64,000 nucleotides of DNA from positions 8,850,354-8,914,353 of the forward strand of contig NW_022098031.1 in the NCBI RefSeq assembly GCF_002288925.2. The letters are read 5' to 3'. A program made the translations under genes and the position numbers. Positions 12,156-24,924 of this stretch are shown here, piece after piece. Below the pieces are notes generated by a model. The model was given only the letters and a program-made list of their open reading frames with translations, made no database searches and was not told the DNA's origin. Source of the DNA: Delphinapterus leucas. Taxonomy: Eukaryota; Chordata; Mammalia; Artiodactyla; Monodontidae. How positions within the stretch are numbered: the stretch's first letter is position 1; every line of letters begins with the position of its first letter.

Positions 12156-12640
12156 CAATTAGGAATGCCTTCAGCAGCGAAAAACAAAAAATTCGATTAA
12201 CAGAGGCTCACACAATAAATCATTTTAATTTCTCACATAGATAAGCAGTCTATAGATAAGCAGTCTTGATCAGATGCAGTAGTTCAACAATGTCCCATCC
12301 CTTCACTTTGCCTTCCATGGCGTGTGCTCAGGCCTTGTGCTTTCCACCTCATGATTACAAGATAGCTGCCCCATCTATGAGCATCATGTCAATGTTCAAA
12401 GCATGAGGAAGACACAGAGAACTCCCCCCTGGTGCCTGACTCTTTTATAAGGAAGCATAAGGTTACTTGTTAAGCGTCCTGATTATATGTCAGAACTGTG
12501 CCATTGACCTCACTTAGCTGTAAGGAAGGCTCAGATATAAACGCTTAGTTTTACCAGTCCCTCTGTGGGAAGTGGCAAGGGAGAAAGAAGGGACTTGAGA
12601 ATCGCTGTCGGGTCAATCTCCCAATAATATCCCCACATGG
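12156..12640. repeat. Probable old interspersed repeat, family not assigned
   Basis: CTTTCCACCTCATGATTACAAGATAGCTGC and the following layout resemble a recurrent mammalian repeat with a 'gcaagatggctgc' core; the piece at 42940-43215 looks related. A 13-bp unit (AGATAAGCAGTCT) is doubled at about 12240-12270. Confidence 0.35.
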
Positions 12641-12949
12641 ACCAGCTAAATAAGGCAAAAAGAAATCAGCTGTAGGAGAAGAAAAGAACAATTTCTGATT
12701 TGGGGTAAGGATATCATGAAAAGAGCACTTAGACTGAGACTTTTAGGATAAATAAAATTTGATAAAGGAGTTGCAGGCTACAAAACAATTCAGAACAGAA
12801 TAAGGAAAGGAAAGGGAGGGGGTATAAAATGACATGACATGTCTGGGGATTGAGAAAAATGTGTGGATCTAAGGGAATGTATAAATGTGCTGGTGGGGAA
12901 GTAGTATGCTAAGAATTTACAAAGGGATTTTGAGATTCTCCTATAGAGG

Positions 12950-13340
12950 ACTTTTATTGCTGAGCCAAATAGTTTAACTTTCAGTGGTTTCCCAGAACCT
13001 ACAAAATCAAAATCAAACTGCATAGCCTGACAGTCAAGGCTCTTGATGATTTGGACCTAACCTGCTTTGCTAGTGCATTCTTTCCTACCACTATACCCTA
13101 TGTATATGATGATATCTTTGGTCAAACTGGATTTCTTATCACCCGCCCCGACCCCTGCCCCAAAACAACATTCTCTTTCTATAGCCATAGCCTCCTGCTG
13201 TGGATTCTACTGAAATGCTCTCCTCATCCCTTTCCAAACTGAAGTTCTGCCCATCAAGACCGTCCCATCAAGAGATGTAGTGGAATCATCTCTGATCACC
13301 TTAACTATATCTAGTCCCTCGTTTGAACTATTATAGTATT
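12950..13340 (+). repeat. L2 LINE fragment, sense
   Basis: AAAATCAAAATCAAACTGCA, then AAGGCTCTTGATGATTTGGA and the pyrimidine-rich CTCCTGCTGTGGATTCTACT follow the order of the L2 3' region. Confidence 0.65.
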
Positions 13341-13836
13341 TTAACTGTTATTGTCCTGTATTGGGAAGTATTGGGTGGGAGAGACCCAAACTCCTAGCCC
13401 AGATGCAAAGACTAGCAAGAATGATGACTTAGACTCAGTTCAAAGCTGCTTTCATTTCAGATGGCTCCCAAGCAGGCAGTCAAGCAGGGCCAAGGATAGA
13501 CACAGGATTAGGAAGCAAATGAGTAGACATAGCTCCCCAGTTTCTCCCTAAACCCTCATGATTCATGTGTATAATTGGTTGGTCAATTCAAGCCTATGGG
13601 GCCAAGAAATCTACCAGATCTGAGGAGGGCAGAACTGCAGGTTCAATGTCTTTTATACACTTGGCCAGGGGAGGGACCTCATCAGCATCAGGGTCTATCT
13701 ATTACCATGTAAGTTATTTTTTTGCTTCCGCCCAATTACATTCCCACATTCTGTTTCTGGCCAGAACTTACACACTATCTTACTACATATTTTTTCTCAT
13801 ATTAGAGTTATTTATGTATATCTATTACACGTTGTA
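13341..13836. other. Intron sequence without recognised feature
   Basis: Two + strand open frames (66 and 90 codons) have no recognisable domain, and no flanking splice signals stand out. Confidence 0.45.
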
Positions 13837-14045
13837 ACATTGTGGTTAAGAGCATAGGCTCTAGAGTCAAATTACCAGAACTGAAATCTCAACTCCACCA
13901 CTTACAAGCTATGTGATCTTGAGCAATGCACCTCAGTTTCCTCATCTATACAATGGGAACAATAATGGTATACACCTCATTTAGTTGTTTTGGGGATTAA
14001 AGAGCCCATGACTCTTTAAACCAGTGCCTCAGATTAACTGATGTT
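13837..14045 (+). repeat. MIR SINE
   Basis: Near complete: TGTGGTTAAGAGCATAGGCT, CTCCACCACTTACAAGCTAT, CCTCAGTTTCCTCATCTATA in order. Confidence 0.9.
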
Positions 14046-14224
14046 GTTTGTCAAATGTAGATTTTTTTTGAGGGAGAAGACTATCTCATTCATATTTTCC
14101 TCTATATTTAAAAATTGCCATGTGAACAATAAATATTTGAAAAATGAATGAATGACTGAATTAATCAATTTCAGTGTTTCATGGCTCTAGAAATAAGAAC
14201 AACCAATGACACAGGCTGGCAGTA

Positions 14225-14795
14225 GAAATTTAAAATGAGTGGGCTTATCTCAAACACAGAAAAGCATTAGTCCTGTTAAAAGGCAGCCAGTTCCACACTA
14301 GTAAACTACTGGTGGAAATGCACATTCTATGCCTTCCCTGGAAGGCAATTTGTCAAAATTATCAGAAGACCTACAAAAAAAATCATAGAGTTTGACCCAG
14401 TTACTTTAATTCAATAAATTCTAAGAAAGTAATTCAAGAAACACACAAAGAATGTTGCAGGATAAAATGGAAACAACATAAATGTCCATCGATAAGGATT
14501 AATTAAATACATTTTTAAAGTCTATATAATGATAAAATAAACCCATATTTTGACTGAGAAAATGACATATTAAGTGAAAGCAAAAGGGTAACATAAGAGC
14601 TATAATTAAAAAGAATATAAAATAATAATAAAAAAGGAATATATAGTATCTTGTTTATGTGTGAGAAAATAAGCCTGTGAGAGAACTATTAAGTATTAGT
14701 TGTTTTCTTTTAGAGAAACTATGAATGATCTTCATTTTTCTCTTTATACTAATTTTTAATTTTTTCACAATGACAAAAAAAAAAAATAAAGCTTT
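14225..14795 (+). mobile_element. Old L1 3' fragment, sense
   Basis: ACTGGTGGAAATGCACATTC, AAACAACATAAATGTCCATC and a final TTTTTAATTTTTTCACAATG plus A-run (14774-14786) follow the order of old L1M/HAL1-type 3' ends. Confidence 0.7.
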
Positions 14796-14929
14796 CTTCT
14801 TGTGAAAGCAATCATCTTGAAACATCAGTTTTTACAAACACCAGTGCAATGGCCTGTGGTTCTCAGTGTGTTCACACATTCCTCAAGGCTGTCAACAGTC
14901 TGTCTTTGGATGTGAAGGTGGTGGGTGGT

Positions 14930-15065
14930 GTGGAAGCAAAGAACCAAGAAGCAGACTGATTCTAATCCCATTTCTGTTGTTAACTTCCCATGTGGCCTTG
15001 GGCAAACTTTCTTCCACTGTAAAGAGACAGATAGTCATATAATATTGTTATTAAATGTAGGTAAA
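14930..15065 (+). repeat. MIR SINE fragment
   Basis: AGACTGATTCTAATCCCATT, then CATGTGGCCTTGGGCAAACT, match the MIR core; diverged. Confidence 0.6.
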
Positions 15066-15179
15066 TTTACTTGCTTTGTAAGCAGGTAGCATCAGGGATC
15101 TTCAAATGCTAAAACAAAATAGCCCTAACCCACCTAACTATAAAGAGCCTACCATGGATTAAAGACCCAAATTTGGAGT

Positions 15180-15460
15180 TAGGACACATACACACACACA
15201 TACACACAGGGCCAGGACCAGGTTCAGGCAAGTGAGAAGTGAGGCACGGAAGGCACAAAATGTAAGGAGACACTCACTCTAAGGGTCATGAAGCAGACTT
15301 TCTGATTCTAGTCCCATTTCTAATCCCCCAAATGCCAAACGCTTGACATCAACTCAGCCCAGACAGTGAGAGCCTCCTTACATTTTGTACCGTACATGCC
15401 TCTTACCCTAGTCCCTACCATGCATGTACGTGTATACACACACACACACCCGTTTTATCA
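15180..15460. repeat. Imperfect inverted repeat flanked by CA tracts
   Basis: GCACAAAATGTAAGGAGAC (15253-15271) pairs with GCCTCCTTACATTTTGTAC (15372-15390) at 17 of 19 positions. Weaker pairing continues on both sides, so each arm may reach about 50 bases around a loop of about 60-100. CA-rich tracts lie outside both arms. Not recognised as a known element. Confidence 0.55.
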
Positions 15461-17423
15461 GCAATCGGGAAGAGGGATGACAAATATTTCTCTAGAATGA
15501 TTGTCAGTTCTATAATGTTTCCTTGTCAAATACATAGAAACAACCTAATTACACTTAGAAAGAAGAAACTGCTCTGTCTTCTGATAGATGATAGGGAGTG
15601 GTAGAAAAACCTCTCTTTACTCAGACACCATCCTGTCCTTTTTTTCCTTCCACCTGATTCCCATTCTGTTTCTTCATGGACATTATTGTCTTCTTGGCCT
15701 AGCCCAGAATTCCCACATTAGAGTCCATAGGAATTGTATTAAAAGTTTCTATCTAGTCGTCCAGTGAATCTTCCATACATCTTCTCACTACGAGCTTCAA
15801 GCCTCACGTGTTTGAAAAGTAGTACCTGTTGGCCTCTATCTACTGTAATTCGTACACTCTTTTTCTTGGTGTTTCCATTTATATTTAGTATCCAATTCTG
15901 GATATTTGGACTTGCTATTGACCTGACAACTTCAAAATATGCTTCTTTTGGTTATTGCCTCACTATTCTTATATCTGTGATCTGAAGCTGCTAACCCCTT
16001 ACGCCCAGAGTAGGTCCTTGAATTCCCTTTGCCAGAACGTGTTGAAGTGATAAAATTTTCAGGGTGCTGGGGAATTGTAGGGACAAGACAGCAAATTAAC
16101 ACGACCATTCTCTTTGGCATATAGTGCTTCAGTGACAAAACTTCAGCATGACCCCAAATCAAAAATTTACTTTTATAAGATATGTTATATTCTTTCTAAA
16201 TTTTGCTTTTGGAGACAAAATTAACAGTTTAACCTTCTTACATTAGGCTTTTACTCTTTGTAGATATGTAATATAAACCAAATCTACATGATAATAATTT
16301 ACCCAAACACTCATTCATTCACATGAGTTGAAGTAGGTAATTTTGACATATGTAGTTACATTTATGTTGCTATTTCAGGCCTAATTTTTTTTGTAAACTG
16401 AGAAATTTCCGAGGCACTATATTGGCACAAACTTACTCATTACTGAAAGCAGTTACTTATTATGTTCTCACAGAATCATGCATTGAAAATGTATCTCAAA
16501 GTATAGACACTAATTGCAAATGTTGCAAGCAAAGAGAAAAGATTCCTGGCATGGAAATCTGAAACCCCAGGTCTCCCAATAGCTGTGTGACCTCAGTTGG
16601 AAAACTAATACTTTCCTCTGAGTTTGGTAAAATGTATCTGTAAATTGAGAGAGATAAGACAACATAACCTCTAAGATCCCATTACTTAAACACGCCTTGC
16701 TCCTTAACTATTATCTAACAGATATTTGCAAAACATATAACAGTGCATGTGGAACTAATTACAAATTCACTGCCCAGTCATTGCCATTAGTATGCAAAGT
16801 CATTTAAGCGTTGGGTCATATACCTAATTCCTATAACTATACATCAATGAACATCTCATAAAATATGGCTTCTTCTACACAGCTCTCTTCAATATAATTT
16901 GCCTAATGGAGTACATGAAACAATATTTTATCAGTCATGAAGGGACATCTGTGAAAATATTACCCTTTATAAAATTGTATCAACTTAACAAATTATGTTT
17001 GCAAAGACAGCTGTTTTAAGCTGGTGCTGCTTGTATTTTGTGAGTAATTCAATAATTGTTTTACTATTATCATTCAGTTCATTTCAATGAGAATTCCACG
17101 TAACTGAATATTTTTTCTTTGCTGTCAGACGAGAGAGCTAAAGTAAAGGGTGACAGTTATTTCAGTTGTATGAGCATTCTGTTCAGCAAAGTGGGTTAAA
17201 GACAAACTGACTCTTACAGGTTTCTGATAAATCATCTCTCAATTTGGTAACCACAATCTACTCTGCTACACCCTTACACAATCTGTTTTTTACCCTCATG
17301 TCTATAGGATGAAAGCCAAAACTTCCTACAAGTTCAAGGAGGATGTGGGAGAAGGGAGAGTTCAATCACAAGAAATCTGAAAAAACTGTTTTTCATCATA
17401 GAATGTCAGTATTATTAGATAGG
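15461..17423. other. Intron sequence, mostly without recognised feature
   Basis: Apart from a MIR fragment at 16540-16690, nothing is recognised. The segment around 17000-17200 contains AT-rich homeobox-like cores (AATTCAATAATTG) but no independent evidence of regulation. Confidence 0.45.
16540..16690 (+). repeat. MIR SINE fragment
   Basis: CCCAATAGCTGTGTGACCTCAG followed by CTTTCCTCTGAGTTTGGTAAAATG matches the MIR core; diverged. Confidence 0.6.
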
Positions 17424-17463
17424 TGTATTAGTCTGGGTTCTCCAGAAAAGCAGAATCAATAGG

Positions 17464-17508
<45 letters not shown>

Positions 17509-17951
17509 AAGATTTATTGTAAGGAATTATCTCACATGGTTATGAAGGCTAGGAAGTTCCAAGATCTGAAGTCAGCAAGCTGAGACCCAGAAGAGTTAGT
17601 GGTATAGTTCCAGAATGAGTTTGAAGGCCTGAGAACCAGGAAAGCCAATGGTATAAGTTCTAGTCCAAGTACAAGTCCTAAAGCAGGAGAGGACCGATGT
17701 CCCAGCTTGAAGGCAGATAAGCAGAAAGAGCAAATTCTCTCTTACTCAGCCTTTCTGTTCTATTCAGGATTTCGGTGGATTGGATAAGGTCCATCCACGT
17801 GGGGGAGAGCAATCTGCTTTACCCAGTCTACTGATTCACATGTTAATCTCATCCAGAAACACCCTCACAGACACACCCAGGATAACAGTCAACCAAATAT
17901 CTGGGCACCCTGTGACCCAATCAAATTGACACATAAAATTAACCATCGCAA
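17424..17951 (-). mobile_element. ERVL-type LTR (MLT2-like), antisense
   Basis: Starts TGTATTAGTCTGGGTTCTCC and ends TTGACACATAAAATTAACCATCGCA, the reverse complement of an LTR that begins TGTGATGGTTAATTTTATG. Interior TATCTGGGCACCCTGTGACC also fits. An expanded GT tract sits near one end. Solo LTR; no internal genes seen. Confidence 0.75.
17466..17506 (+). repeat. (TG)n microsatellite within the LTR
   Basis: About 20 uninterrupted TG units; likely polymorphic. Confidence 0.97.
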
Positions 17952-18084
17952 CGGGCAATCTAAGACTGTAGAGTCAACTCTATCCATTTAAACCTCAGAA
18001 AGCTGAACTCCAGAGATATAAAGTGACTACCCAACTCATACAATTAGTGAGAGATCCAGGATCTTAACCTACATCTTTATATTT
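17952..18084. other. Short intron spacer; possible MIR remnant
   Basis: CTCAGAAAGCTGAACTCCAG and the following AGTGACTACCCAACTC are weakly MIR-like (antisense). Confidence 0.3.
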
Positions 18085-19605
18085 TATGATATATATTATA
18101 TTATATATTCATTCATCTCTCATTATTGAGCATCTACTTACCAGGAAATATGATGGGCACTGGGGTGAACAAAGCAAATGTGGCTTACTTCTCAAATTGC
18201 TAACATTCAGACAGATATATAGAGTGAATACAAAATTGTGGTCATTAGAGATCAGAATAAGTCCTATGAAAGAAACACATGGGTTACTGAGATTGTGTTG
18301 AGGGTGGGAGTGGGGTGCTTCTTTAGATAAGATGCTGAGAGTCCACCATGAGGATGGACACTTGAGCCAGACCTGAAGAAGGAGAGTAAAGCAGAATTTC
18401 AAGATCTGGCAGAACAACATTACAAGCAGAAGGAACAGCCAGTAAAAGCATTTGCAAAGCAAAAAGGATGCCAATGTGGCAGGAGCATTGGAAAGAGAGG
18501 AAGATGAGGTTAGTGAAGTGAGCTGGAGACATAGACATGTAGGGCTTTGTAGGCCAGGGTGAGAGATTAGGACTTTCTTCTAAAAGCAATGGGAAGGAAG
18601 CCTTAAAGAGTTTTTGCGTGGAATATATGTGATCTTATTTACAGTTTTTAAAGATCTCTCTGGATATTATGTGAAGAACGGATTGGAAAGGAACAAGAAT
18701 GGAAGCAGGTTGTTATATCGTATCCCAAGATATAGATAATGGCAGTTTGAACTTGGTGCTGACAGTAGAGATAGACCAAAATGGGAAGATTTCTTCTGTA
18801 TTTGGAGGCAGAACTGAAAGATCTTGAGGATAGAGTGGGTGTGGTGGAAAAGAAAGGATTCATAGGTGCTTCAGGTTGTTATCTTGTGCAATTGGATGGT
18901 TAATAGTTCCATTTACTAAAATGGGAAAGTTTGAAGAATAACAGGTTTAAGAATAGTCATAATCTCAATTTCATACATATTAAATTTCAGACTCCTTTTA
19001 GACACCCTGATGGAGATGTCAGGTAACCGTTAGATATCTGGGTCTACAGAACTCAGGGGAAAGATCTGGGCAGTAAATAGACATTTGGTAGACATCAGCA
19101 TACAAGGAGTGTGCAAAGCCTGGGACAGGATAATATTTCCTAAAGGAAGAGTATAGATAGAAAATAGAAAGTGTCCAGGAAGGAACCGTAAGGTTCATCA
19201 GCATTTAGAAGTTGGGTGGAAGAAAAGTCAGCAAAAGAAATGAGAAGGAAAACAACTGAAGTCGAAGAAAAGCTGGGAGGGTATGATGCCACAGAGGATA
19301 AGAGAAGAAAGTTTCGAAAAGAAAGAATAGTCAACTGTGCCAAATAGCTGCTGAGAACTAGATTAGGATATACAAATGTCTATTGGACCTGGCAACATGG
19401 AGGTCACTGGTGATCTTAACAAGACTGGTTTCTTTCTATTGTTGGGGTCAGTGTTAGATGAGAGTGTTTGAAGAATGAAACAGAGATAAGGATGAGGCAG
19501 AGACTACAGATGATTTCCTCGAAAGTATTTCATGTGATGCAGAACAAAGAAATGGGACAATCGGTAGAGAAAGATATGGACTCACAGCTGGAAGACAAGA
19601 TGTGA
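18085..19605 (-). mobile_element. L2 LINE, antisense, about 1.5 kb
   Basis: Begins with the reversed L2 3' end (CATTATTGAGCATCTACTTA; ACTGGGGTGAACAAAGCAAA) and proceeds through TAGGGCTTTGTAGGCCAGGG into the RT region. On the minus strand near 19080-19110 it reads LYADVYQMSIY, a decayed form of the RT YADD box. ACATGGAGGTCACTGGTGAT near 19395 lies further into the RT. Highly diverged; no usable frame. Confidence 0.8.
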
Positions 19606-20326
19606 AGACTTGGGGCTCGGGGTGGGGACTTGCCAGCTGGGGCGGGAATGCAGCCGCTCCTCGGGCAACTCTTTCCATTTCAGTGTGGTGATCTTTCCAC
19701 GGGATGCCTCAAGCATGGCACTTCAGTTAGTTACACTCTGAAAAGCTCAGGGCTTGAAAGTGAGCCTCTCAGGAAAAACTGGCAGAATCTGCATGGCTTT
19801 TTCTTACCTAGTCTTGGAGGTCATGGAATGTCACTTCTGCTGTATTTCATTAGTTGTTGTAGTCACAAAGGTCCACCGAGGTTCTAGGAGAGAAAAAGGA
19901 AGAAAAGTTTTCTCTTACTGGTAGGAACATTAAAATTTATGGACATGTCTAAAACCGCCATACTTTCTAAGAAATAACCAAAGGTCAAGAGACTTTTTTT
20001 TTTTCAGAAGGAAAGTTTGAAGTTTCATAATGGCTCGGGTGATTCCAAAATTTAGGTTAAAAATAGAGAATTGTGGTCACACGGTCATATTGTAATTTTC
20101 TTTGGAATGGTACTGAAGAAAAAAATGCCTCCTTACATAATTCAACTGTGATGGTGCTTAATTGCATTCAGACTGTCTGTTTTACTAAAAAGAGGAAACA
20201 TGTTATTGACTTTATCTTTTGGGTGTGTAGATTTAACATCAGTTGACATTTTGTGGTTTTGGTTTGTCCACTGAGCACGAAAATGGATATCTTACTCTTA
20301 GAAATATAAATAAGTCTATTTGGGCG
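19606..20326. other. Intron sequence, possibly an unassigned old repeat at 19620-19890
   Basis: 19620-19890 is slightly GC-richer with an 85-codon + frame lacking known motifs. The remainder is ordinary AT-rich intron. Confidence 0.4.
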
Positions 20327-20605
20327 TCTATGGTAGGCTGAATAATGGCCCCAAACATTTCTGCATCCTGGAACCTGTGAATGAGCCTTTATATGACCAA
20401 AGGAACTTTGCAGATGAGAGTAAGGATCTTGAGATGGAGAAGCTATCCTGGATTATCCAGAGGGGCCTTAAGCATAATCATAAGTGTCCTTAAACGAGAG
20501 AGGCTGAGGGAGATTTGAGTAGAAGAGAAAGAGAGGTGATGAGATGTTGTTTTAAGCCACCAAGTGGGTGGTAATGTGTTATAGCAGCCATAGGAAACTA
20601 ATGCA
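20327..20605 (+). mobile_element. MaLR (MLT1-type) LTR, sense, internally shortened
   Basis: TATGGTAGGCTGAATAATGG at the start and GTTATAGCAGCCATAGGAAACTAATGCA at the end are MLT1 termini; TTTTAAGCCACCAAGTGGGTG precedes the end. About 280 bp, so part of the middle is missing. Confidence 0.8.
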
Positions 20606-21365
20606 TCCTCTTATAAAAGTTCATGGAATATTTGGTTGACACAGTTGTTTGCACATGACATAAACTGAGATGACTTAGGAGTTTTCTGTAATTCTATGAG
20701 GGTTAAAATGAAACTGTAAATGGAGTGCCTGTTCATGGTAGTTGCCCAATAGATATAAGTTAAATAAGATATATGTTAACTAAATGATTAGAAAGTAGAA
20801 GACAATAAAGGCATGGTGAAACCGGAAGGTGGAACTGGTAAAAGCCACATGAAGGAAAGGGTACAGTGAAGCAGGGTTGAAGTTGAAAGGCCCATTTGAG
20901 ACTGAAGGGTGGATCTCGGGATCCACTAGAAGCAGGACTAAGCTGTCTTCCCCCAGTACTTGAATCAAGCCCCCCTTGTGGGATGGAAGGATAAGGTGTG
21001 GCGTTTATTCATTCAGCCCTGAGGACCCATCATGTCCCAAGCATGTGCTCCTCCTGGAGACCCTTAGTGGGTAGCGGACTGTCTCCAGTCCCCAGTGCAC
21101 AGACCAAGCAAGGTTGGTCCCAACAAGTGCACATGGAGGGCAGAGTCCTCCCGCATATCCTCACTAATTGAAAATTGTTTCAATTTCTTTTTAAATAGGA
21201 ATATGTCAAATGCCAGACTTTAATGCTCTGAAGATATTTTTACATCTTAGCTAATAAAAAGCTAAAGATTCAAGGGGAAAACATTCAGGTTCATAATGCT
21301 TAGGCGCCTCACTGAATCTTTGTTTATATCATGTCTATTCCAACTGTCCCCTAGAAGCAGCAAAG
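20606..21365. other. Intron sequence without recognised feature
   Basis: No exon or repeat recognised. 20780-20990 has weakly L2-like wording (purine-rich, GGAAAGGGTACAGTGAAGCAGG) but I could not place it. Confidence 0.4.
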
Positions 21366-21600
21366 CAGAAGGCTCACAAGCATGGATTCTGGAGCAGGAG
21401 CCTGGCTTTGAATCCTAGATTTTTCACTAATTAGATTTGTGACTTTGGACAGAAATCACGTACCCTCTGTGTGCCTTAACTCCCTCATCTGCCAAATAGG
21501 AAAAATAATAGTATCTACGTCGCAGGTTCTCATAAGAACTGAAAGGGCTGATCATTGTAAAACACTTAACAGTATCAGCCCACTCTAAGGTCTACATGTT
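21366..21600 (+). repeat. MIR SINE
   Basis: GCATGGATTCTGGAGCAGGA, CTGGCTTTGAATCCTAGATT, TCCCTCATCTGCCAAATAGG in MIR order. Confidence 0.85.
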
Positions 21601-21849
21601 TGTTGAATAAAAGTATTAAAAACTTAAAAAAAAAGATATGGACTCTATGAAGGCTTAATTTTCAAGATGGCTTGTACATATTTATATGTTCATAGGAATA
21701 ATCCGGTACTGAGACAGGAACTGATAATGCAGAAGACAGAAGAGGAACAAAATTCTCAAGAATACGACAGGGGATGGGAGCATAAGTGGAGGGATTTGCC
21801 TTCGGTCAGAGCAGGAAAGGACTGTGGGGGCAGAGATGGAGCCTTAATA

Positions 21850-21922
21850 ACCATTGTATGTTCAATGTATCCAGTGCTTGGCATATATTAGAAGTTCAAT
21901 AAATATTTATTGAGTGAATCAA
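21850..21922 (+). repeat. L2 3' tail, sense
   Basis: CCAGTGCTTGGCATATATTAG then TTCAATAAATATTTATTGAGTG is the L2/MIR-type 3' end. Confidence 0.8.
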
Positions 21923-23383
21923 GTAAACATCCACTCCAAGACAGGGGAACAAAACAAGCAGCAACTCAGAGAAAAAGTGAAGAGTAGGAAAGAGCAGAGA
22001 GAGGGACTTGACGTATTCATACTCCTTGATAAGTTATTGCTTATTTTATATGTTCTTTATGATCTTGATTAGACAACTTAGTCAAAATTTTTAAAAATCA
22101 AACTAGATTTTTAAAATGTGGAGACCCAGCCTATGTGGTGTTTAGCTAATTTAGTTTTTAGTTTACTTAATGCCTATTATGATCCCCTAACAGTGTGAAT
22201 TCTCAAATGGAAGAGATATGTTTTCTGCCTCAGTAATTCATTTCCAGATCCATGGCAAGAGTCTAATAAATTTATTGTTCTGCACGTAATTTTCCTTAGT
22301 TTTCATGATTATCTTCAGCACTGATAAAATTACTGATTTTATTAGACCAAAACATTTATAAATCACATACCATTTTTACCTTAGTGATACAAATTGGCAC
22401 TTGATAATATCTAATTCACAGTCATAGAGTCAATGTTTTTTCACAAGGCTGAGAACACTGTCATGTAAAAAAATCTGTATACTCTGGTGAGGTTCAAATA
22501 AACTCACTTTTATTGTGCCTATGTCAGGATGTTCAAATGAACTAAAAGACAGATTATCTGTTATTAAAAATGTCCTGAACACATTTTGGATATACAGGAC
22601 TCTATAAAATATTTTTGGAAATTTGTTATTTTGCAATCGCCTTCCTCAAAATACATGACAGCCAGCAGCACTCAAAAACTGAACACTGTAAAGAGAGTAC
22701 GTCAATAAAATACATTTAATAACCAGAAATACTTCAGATTTTTGTTTTCTTTTTATATCAAGAATGATTCTACTGATGTTAATAAATCATGAAACGTTGT
22801 CAATGCATTTGGAGTAAAGGAAATAATAAACTTTGAGGTTTTCATATAGTTCTCTAGTTTAATGTAATACAAATAAATGATATATACACTCTAATGAGGT
22901 GTATGGATAATAAATGATGCAGCTATATTTTTATCATATGGTAATACAAAATTGAAAAATAATATACTCAGAAGAATTCTGATGAGTTAATCACAAACAT
23001 GAATTTATTCTCACAATTCAGTGGATTTATTTTATGTTATTCTGGAATGAAATTTTCATTCATGGTTTGTTAGAAAATCATCGAAGATTTATCTCACCTC
23101 TTATTATTCTGTTGGAGGCTATTCCAACATCCTGATTATTTGCTTGAACTTTCTAGAGACTTTGAGTGGTACTTTATAATAGTTATCATATTTAGAAACA
23201 ATTTCAGCTTGGGAAATAGGAAGTTTAATTTAAATTGGGGATTGTAACAAAAGAACCCCTAAGGAAGCATCATTTAAATTGAGATCCAAATGATGAAAAA
23301 GAGTGAGGCAGTTGAAAAGTGACAGAGAATAGAATGTTGGAGCATGTGGCAAACCAAAAAAAAGCCAAAAGATACCCATATTT
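21923..23383. other. Intron sequence without recognised feature
   Basis: AT-rich; no exon or repeat recognised. Confidence 0.5.
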
Positions 23384-23660
23384 GGGGGGGCGGGTAGGGG
23401 AGGGAAGGATTGGGAGTTTGGGATTAGCAGAGGCGAACTATTATATATAGGATGAATAAACAACAAGGTCCTACTGTATAGCACAGGGAACTATATTCAA
23501 TATTCTGTGACAAACCATAAGGGAAAACATATGAAATAGAATATATATATACACATATATATGTATAGATGTATAACTGAGTTACTTTGCTGTACAGATG
23601 GAAATTAACACAGCATTTTAAATCAACTTTACTTCAATAAAAGTTAAAAAAAAAAAACAA
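23384..23660 (+). mobile_element. 5'-truncated L1 3' end with target duplication
   Basis: G-rich start of the L1 3'UTR (GGGAGTTTGGGATTAGCAG), TACTGTATAGCACAGGGAAC, TGCTGTACAG and a terminal A-run. ACCCATATT occurs just before (23374-23382) and just after (23660-23668), a target duplication. Confidence 0.88.
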
Positions 23661-23668
23661 CCCATATT

Positions 23669-24924
23669 GCCCTAGTCTTACCAGCATGGTGATAAGACCT
23701 GCATTGTAATAGAAATTATTGGCATTCTCCCTGCTGCCCACCTCCTCATGCACATAAATACTATTACCGCATCTCTATCTTCTTCAATTCTCTTCTTCAA
23801 CTTTCATATTTGCTGAGACTCCCTAGAAGATATTTACCTTTTTCTCTTAAGCACAGTTCTTTTAGTTTTGCATGACATACTCAGAACAGATGTCTCCTGC
23901 CCTTGCTCCCTGGGGCCACCTGCTCTGGGGTCTCCTGTGTCTCCAAGTAGCCATAGCTGTTGGCAGTGGTGATATCTGCCTGTGTCTGTATGGAAACTTC
24001 CACTACTGATGCTAATGCCATTGATAATGGTGCCAAGGACAGTGTTGTCTGATTGCTGCTGGTGCTCAAGGCCCTGAGTCTCCTGACTGAGGACCCATGT
24101 GACCTGACTACTGCATAGGCCCTCCGTGGGCTGAAGCTGTGTTCTGTGTAACACCAAAGGAAGGGAACTCCTCTACTGCCTTGCTTCCGCCATTCTTGTG
24201 TGTTCCTCGGTTATGTATGTGCCCAAAATGATGTTTTGTTATTTCAGGCTTAATTTCCCCAGGGTACTGGAACAAGTCCAAACCTAAATTCCTCTTTCCC
24301 CCTCTTCCATTTCACCCAAGTCCATTGTCCTTAAATCCCTCTCTTGAGACCCAACCCCCATTTCCCCTACTAGAGGTTTTGCCCCAAGAAGCTTCTTAGG
24401 CTCTCATGTAAATAGAAAAGACACATGGTTATTTCTAGCTCACCCCTTTTCTAATTATGCCAGATTTTCCTGAATCCCCAGATGCACATATCATTATTTC
24501 AAGCCGTGGTCCCTCTCATATTAGTTCTATATTTTTGGCAACTAAGTTTCTCAACCAACATCTTCTACAAAGATTTTTCAATAATGTGGTTACATGTGGA
24601 TTTTTAAAATTCCATGTATGCTTCCAGAATCTTCTTCTGGTACCTATGAAGTGATCTAGAGACAACATAGCTCACTGAATTAGTCACCCTCTCCTCTCTC
24701 ATCTCTTCATTGTTAAATAGTTCATTAGTAAGGAAATGTGATTATCCTGTGATATAGGAGTTAGTAGGTGTATAAAATCTAGGGTAAATTATAATCTTAA
24801 TAAGAGATATAACAGGAAAGTTCACAAAGAGACAAAGCATCATTTTCCATACTAAGCAGAGTGGGTCTACATTTGCTTGCTTCCTGCAGAATAGATACAT
24901 GACATAATAGAACAATTGAAGTTA
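23669..24924. other. Intron sequence; unassigned GC-richer block at 23834-24157
   Basis: 23834-24157 holds two overlapping minus-strand open frames (107 and 62 codons). I recognise no protein family in any frame and see no poly(A) or splice context. The rest is ordinary intron. Confidence 0.4.

Noticed and set aside
17466..17506. CRISPR or other regular array in the GT-rich and microsatellite regions
   Set aside because: Simple dinucleotide repeats in a mammalian genome; no spaced direct repeats with unique spacers anywhere.
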